From contig NC_056552.1 of assembly GCF_910596095.1 (NCBI RefSeq), forward strand, positions 15,449,111-15,513,110: 64,000 nucleotides of DNA, written 5' to 3'. The translations under genes were made by a program, and so were the position numbers. Source of the DNA: Thunnus maccoyii (lineage: Eukaryota; Chordata; Actinopteri; Scombriformes; Scombridae). The notes beneath the pieces were generated by a model that saw only the letters and a program-made list of their open reading frames with translations, had not been told where the DNA came from and made no database searches. Positions 60,300-64,000 of this stretch are shown piece after piece. How positions within the stretch are numbered: position 1 is the first letter of the stretch; every line of letters starts with the position of its first letter.

Positions 60300-62800
60300 C
60301 AATTTTATTGATGTCCAAATGGGGGTGGTGGTTGAAGGTTGTTATTGGATGTGATGGTTTTTGCCTTGATTACATGCTTTAATTGGGTGTATTGTAAGTA
60401 TTGCCTCTCCCCAATACCATACTTGCATTAACTGTTGGAAGGTAAGATGTGGTGTAGATGTGTTATGCCTTTTCCCTTCCATTTGGTGCTTGTCATGGGT
60501 GATTTGTTGACAAGAAAATCTGGGTTGTGCCAAATGGGTGTATGTGAGCTAGGTGACATTATAAAGTGTGTCATTTTATTGCCTTTACACCAGGCTGACA
60601 GAGGTGTGGCTATTATAGTGTTTTTGAAGTGTTTCTGCATTCTGTTTGTTCTATATCCAGCCATGAGTGATGATGGTGGATTTTGTGAATCCATTTCGCA
60701 ATATATTGTAGTTGGTTGGCCAGGTAATATTACTGGATGTTTGGTGCCTCTAGCTCCCCTTGAGTTTTTGATTTTTTTGATGTGGTTAGTTCTTTTCTGG
60801 GTTTTTTGTTTTTCCAATGGAATTTTGTTATGAGTGTGTCTACTGCGTTAAACCATATGACTGTGGGTTAGACTGGGATCATTGTGAATTTGGAATTGAT
60901 TTTTTGTAATATCTTTACAGTAGAGTCTCGGCCCATGATAGATAGTGGTTATGTCACCCAGTGGTTTAAGTCGTCTTCTACTGTTTTTGATATGGAGTGA
61001 AGTTGAGATAAAATAATTCTGACAGTATTGGGGATATTTTTATACCTAGATATGTGATATTGCCTGTGGTGAGGGAGAAGAGTAGGTTCTGAGGTGTAAT
61101 ATTCTATATATGCTGCAACAATAGTAAAATAGTTGCTTTTTGAGAGGTTAGAGTAGGCACTTATGATTCTGATAACTTCATTACATGATTTATTTGGATT
61201 TTGTAGAAATAATGGTATGTCATCTGCGTAGAGACTGATTTTGTGTGTTATGTTGTTTGTTGTGATGCTGGTGATGCTGTTATTTTGATTATTATTGTGA
61301 CTAATGGTTCAATGAATAAGGCAAATAGTGACGGTGAGAGTGGACATTTGGCAGTGTGTACTGTTTGAGGAATGTCTGCTTTTAATGACTCCCGTTTGAT
61401 CTGGGTGGAGGAGAGATGAAATTGATTGATTGAATTCAAATTGTTAATACCTTACTAATGATTTTAATGTCTGTGTTGATTAATAATAGGGGCTAGCTTG
61501 AGCAGAGGGTTGGGTCTTAATTTGGTTTAAGTAGTACTGATATGAGTGCTGTATTCATATGTTGTGGGATGGATTTTGATCTCTTTATATCATCTGCCAT
61601 TCTGGTGAATAGAGGTGAAAATGAAGTGCTTATAGAATTCAGCAAGGAAACCATTCAGTCAGGGGCTTTATTGTTTGCTTTTTCATATCCTATTGATGTT
61701 AGTGGAGTATTCAAGACATCAGCCTGATGTTTGTTTAGTGTAGGTAATGTGATTTTATCCAAAAATATCTATTTCTGATTATTTTTGTTCTTTTGTCATT
61801 TTTATATAATTTACAGTAGTATGTTTTTAAGATATTATTTATGGTTTGTGGGTCCTCGGTGATATTCCTCACTGAGTCTTCCTTGTTGATATGATATGAT
61901 TTTTCTTCATTGCCTTTGAGTTGGTTTGCTAGGTATCTGCCAGATCTATCATTATGTATATGTATGTATATAAATGGTTGTAGCATAGCCTTTGTAATAG
62001 AACTGTGTTTTTTGTTAGTAATGTTGTCAAGTTGAAATTTGGTTTCTCTGATTTCTTTCTGAGTTTGTTCAGTCGGGTTGACTGCATAGGAATTGTGTAA
62101 TTGTTTGATTTTCTCCTCCAGTTTGTTTTCCTGTTCTTGTTCTTTCTTTTTCTTATGTGATGAGTAAGAGATGATTTTTCCTCTCAGTATTGCTTTTGAC
62201 ATTCCCCAGAGTAGTATAGGTGAGGTATTTGGAGAGTTGTTTGTTTCCAAGAAGTATGTCCACTCTTTCTTCAAGTATGTGTCAAATCTTTGTCTTGAAG
62301 TAATGATGTGTTAAAGCACCATCTTTGGGTGGGCTTAGTTTTGAGTTTTTTGTTTGAGATTAGATTGGGGCAGGGTCTGAAATAGTAATTGGGTGGATTG
62401 TGGTGTCGGATATATTGATCATCATCAAATTACTGGTTAGGAAATTGTCAATTCTTGAAAATGAATTTCAAGAATCTGTTGATCTGTCCTGTGCTGTGTT
62501 GATGACTGTATTAAAGTCACCTCCGATTATGATAGTTGATGTTGAAAAATCCTGTAGGAATGTTGGTTCATCCGTATTTTGGCCATAGATGCTTGCAATT
62601 GTTACACTGTGGCTGTTAATTGTTCCATCGATATTAAGATAGCGTCCTTCAGGGTCAGTGATGGTGTGTTTATGGATTATGGTACTTTTTTATAAATCAA
62701 AATTGAGACTCATTTCTTCTTTGAGTTATATGTTGGGTTTTAACTTCTTGTGTTCAATTTCTGATAATTTGGTTTCTTGAAAGTCCTCCTGACATAATGC
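60300..62800 (-). mobile_element. L1-like LINE, degraded ORF2
   Basis: Minus-strand translation recovers, in ORF2 order: endonuclease pieces (QETKLSEIEH, ITDPEGRYLNIDG, VTIASIYG at about 62750-62570); the linker LLWGMSKAILRGKIISYSSH with a long coiled Lys/Glu stretch (62274-61735); the reverse transcriptase block CPLSPSLFALFIEPLVTIII (about 61300); and the late block SPSSHTPIWHNPDFLVNKSP then GITHLHHILP (about 60600-60440). Stops and frame changes interrupt it, and the part between the linker and the late block is shortened. ORF1 and a clear poly(A) tail were not found. Inactive. Confidence 0.85.
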
Positions 62801-63704
62801 TCAGAAAGGGTGATAAGTCTGAAAGGTGCACCCAAACATCCGTTAACCTCTCCTTCAGCTGTTTTTGCTTGCTGGCTGCCGACAGCCTCAAAGCAAGCAT
62901 ATGTTGTTTAGCTCACTTGCTACAGAAGCAACAGCACTTGACAAGGGGGTAGGAGGACACTAAATCATTTTTTACACTGTACACATAATCACATATGCTT
63001 ACTTTGGATAATTTGGATGTGATGTGATGTGTGATGTGATTTTTCCAATGATATACATATTGTGTGTAAAAACTGCTTTTTTCTGCTCAAACTTTAGCTT
63101 ATTTGTGTCTGCTTGGATTTGAAAATTCAGTTTAGTCGACTTCTCGGCCACTCCCATAATCATTGACTTAAAAGGCAAGCCTTCAGGGTCTATTCTGTAT
63201 ATCAGCTGCCCCACCAAGTATAAATAGCACTGACTAACTGTAGCCCCAGTTTGTGTCTATCATGTATAACTGCTGGTAGTGTTAGCAAGCTTGATAATTG
63301 ACGGCGCAAAGACGACGGCGTATATGAATTAGAGATTTATTCTGTATCTGTGGCAGTAAACACAACACAACTGTTCTATATTCAGGGCTGATGACGGTAA
63401 CATTAAATATGATAAACAAACAGCAGCTATGGTTATGCAGTGGTCAGTCGGTGTCCCCTGACCACCCACATCACATACTACATAGCCACGCTTCCTACAG
63501 TAGTTGCTCCCCAGTCATCTGTTGCATTTTTTAAATATGCTGGGAGCAGAATTTGAGTGTGTAGTTACCCTTTAACATTTATGTTTTGTAAACTTCTCTT
63601 AAAGCCACAAAGCAAATTTTCATTCATTTTACTTAATGTTTAGAAATGTTGATTGTTCCCTCACCAAAATTCCAATGTTTCAATGTCTGATCCTTTTAGT
63701 CACA
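62801..63704. other. Gene-free sequence before the last gene
   Basis: Includes a short TGTGATG tandem run at about 63013-63042. May contain the 5' UTR of the gene starting at 63705. Minus-strand frame 62999-63217 has no recognisable domain. Confidence 0.4.
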
Positions 63705-64000
63705 ATGGATGGAAGAGGAGACGGAAGCCACAATGGTCGAAATCGTATGTACTTGGTTCTTCGTTTCACACAGACATCTCTGATGTGTGGTCTTTCCAAA
63801 AGCAACAAGCTATAAATTGATTTCCATTTTAATTTCATGAATGGTAATGGTAACCTAAATGTCTAAATGATCTCTCAGGTCCAATTATTCCACTGCCTTT
63901 TTTGCCAAGAGGAGATCGGCCACCAGCAGATCAGCTTAACCTGGTACTGATTGCCTGGATGGACTTTCTCATAAATCATGGAGAAGAGTTGGGCTTTGGC
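63705..64000 (+). CDS. Start of an unrecognised protein-coding gene (cut by right edge)
   Basis: The ATG at 63705 opens a 40-base exon (63705-63744, donor gtatgt). An in-phase acceptor (tctctcag) begins the next exon at 63879, which stays open to the window end. The 54 residues begin MDGRGDGSHNGRN and continue with PLPFLPRGDRPPADQ, then LNLVLIAWMDFLINHGEELGFG. The N-terminal part is Gly/Pro/Arg-rich and then becomes helical and amphipathic. I do not recognise the family. It could be a host gene or an element-derived gene, and the splice model rests on two sites only. Confidence 0.4.

Noticed and set aside
60435-60833. 132-codon plus-strand frame rich in hydrophobic residues
   Set aside because: Antisense to the LINE ORF2 C-terminal block.

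Overview
The window is nuclear DNA from a vertebrate, almost certainly a ray-finned (teleost) fish. Its genes are split by GT-AG introns. Their products match vertebrate proteins over their whole length, and the spaces between them are filled with fish-type inverted-repeat DNA elements, L1-like LINE remains and microsatellites. I saw no bacterial-style operon, tRNA, rRNA or CRISPR array.

Layout, left to right: (1) the 3' half of atp2a1 (SERCA1 calcium pump, +), with a likely alternative penultimate exon; (2) a complete seven-exon cytosolic sulfotransferase of the SULT1 type (-); (3) a gene-poor stretch, about 13.3-20.5 kb, holding a decayed direct copy of the atp2a1 tail plus the sulfotransferase 3' half; (4) a complete tctn3 (tectonic-3, +, 14 exons); (5) a complete mto1 (mitochondrial tRNA U34 modification enzyme, -), tail to tail with tctn3; (6) a complete atxn2l (ataxin-2-like, +), head to head with mto1 across a 3.3 kb spacer; (7) a complete adprh (ADP-ribosylarginine hydrolase, -), tail to tail with atxn2l; (8) a repeat-rich stretch from 55.7 to 63.7 kb with nested hAT-like elements and a broken L1-like LINE; (9) the start of an unrecognised gene (+) running off the right edge.

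The genes serve unrelated housekeeping or tissue roles: muscle calcium uptake, sulfonation, ciliary transition zone, mitochondrial translation, RNA granules, and reversal of ADP-ribosylation. They do not form a pathway. Their linkage is informative: ATP2A1, SULT1A genes and ATXN2L also sit together on human 16p11.2, so this looks like an old vertebrate gene block. I reconstructed exon boundaries by hand. For all five gene models (four complete, plus the partial atp2a1) the exon lengths sum to a whole number of codons with correct phase at every junction.

I found no clearly new biological system. The most interesting signals are the fossil tandem duplication, the SERCA1-type alternative 3' exon, the nested transposon insertions with recognisable target-site duplications, and the tight tail-to-tail gene pairs.
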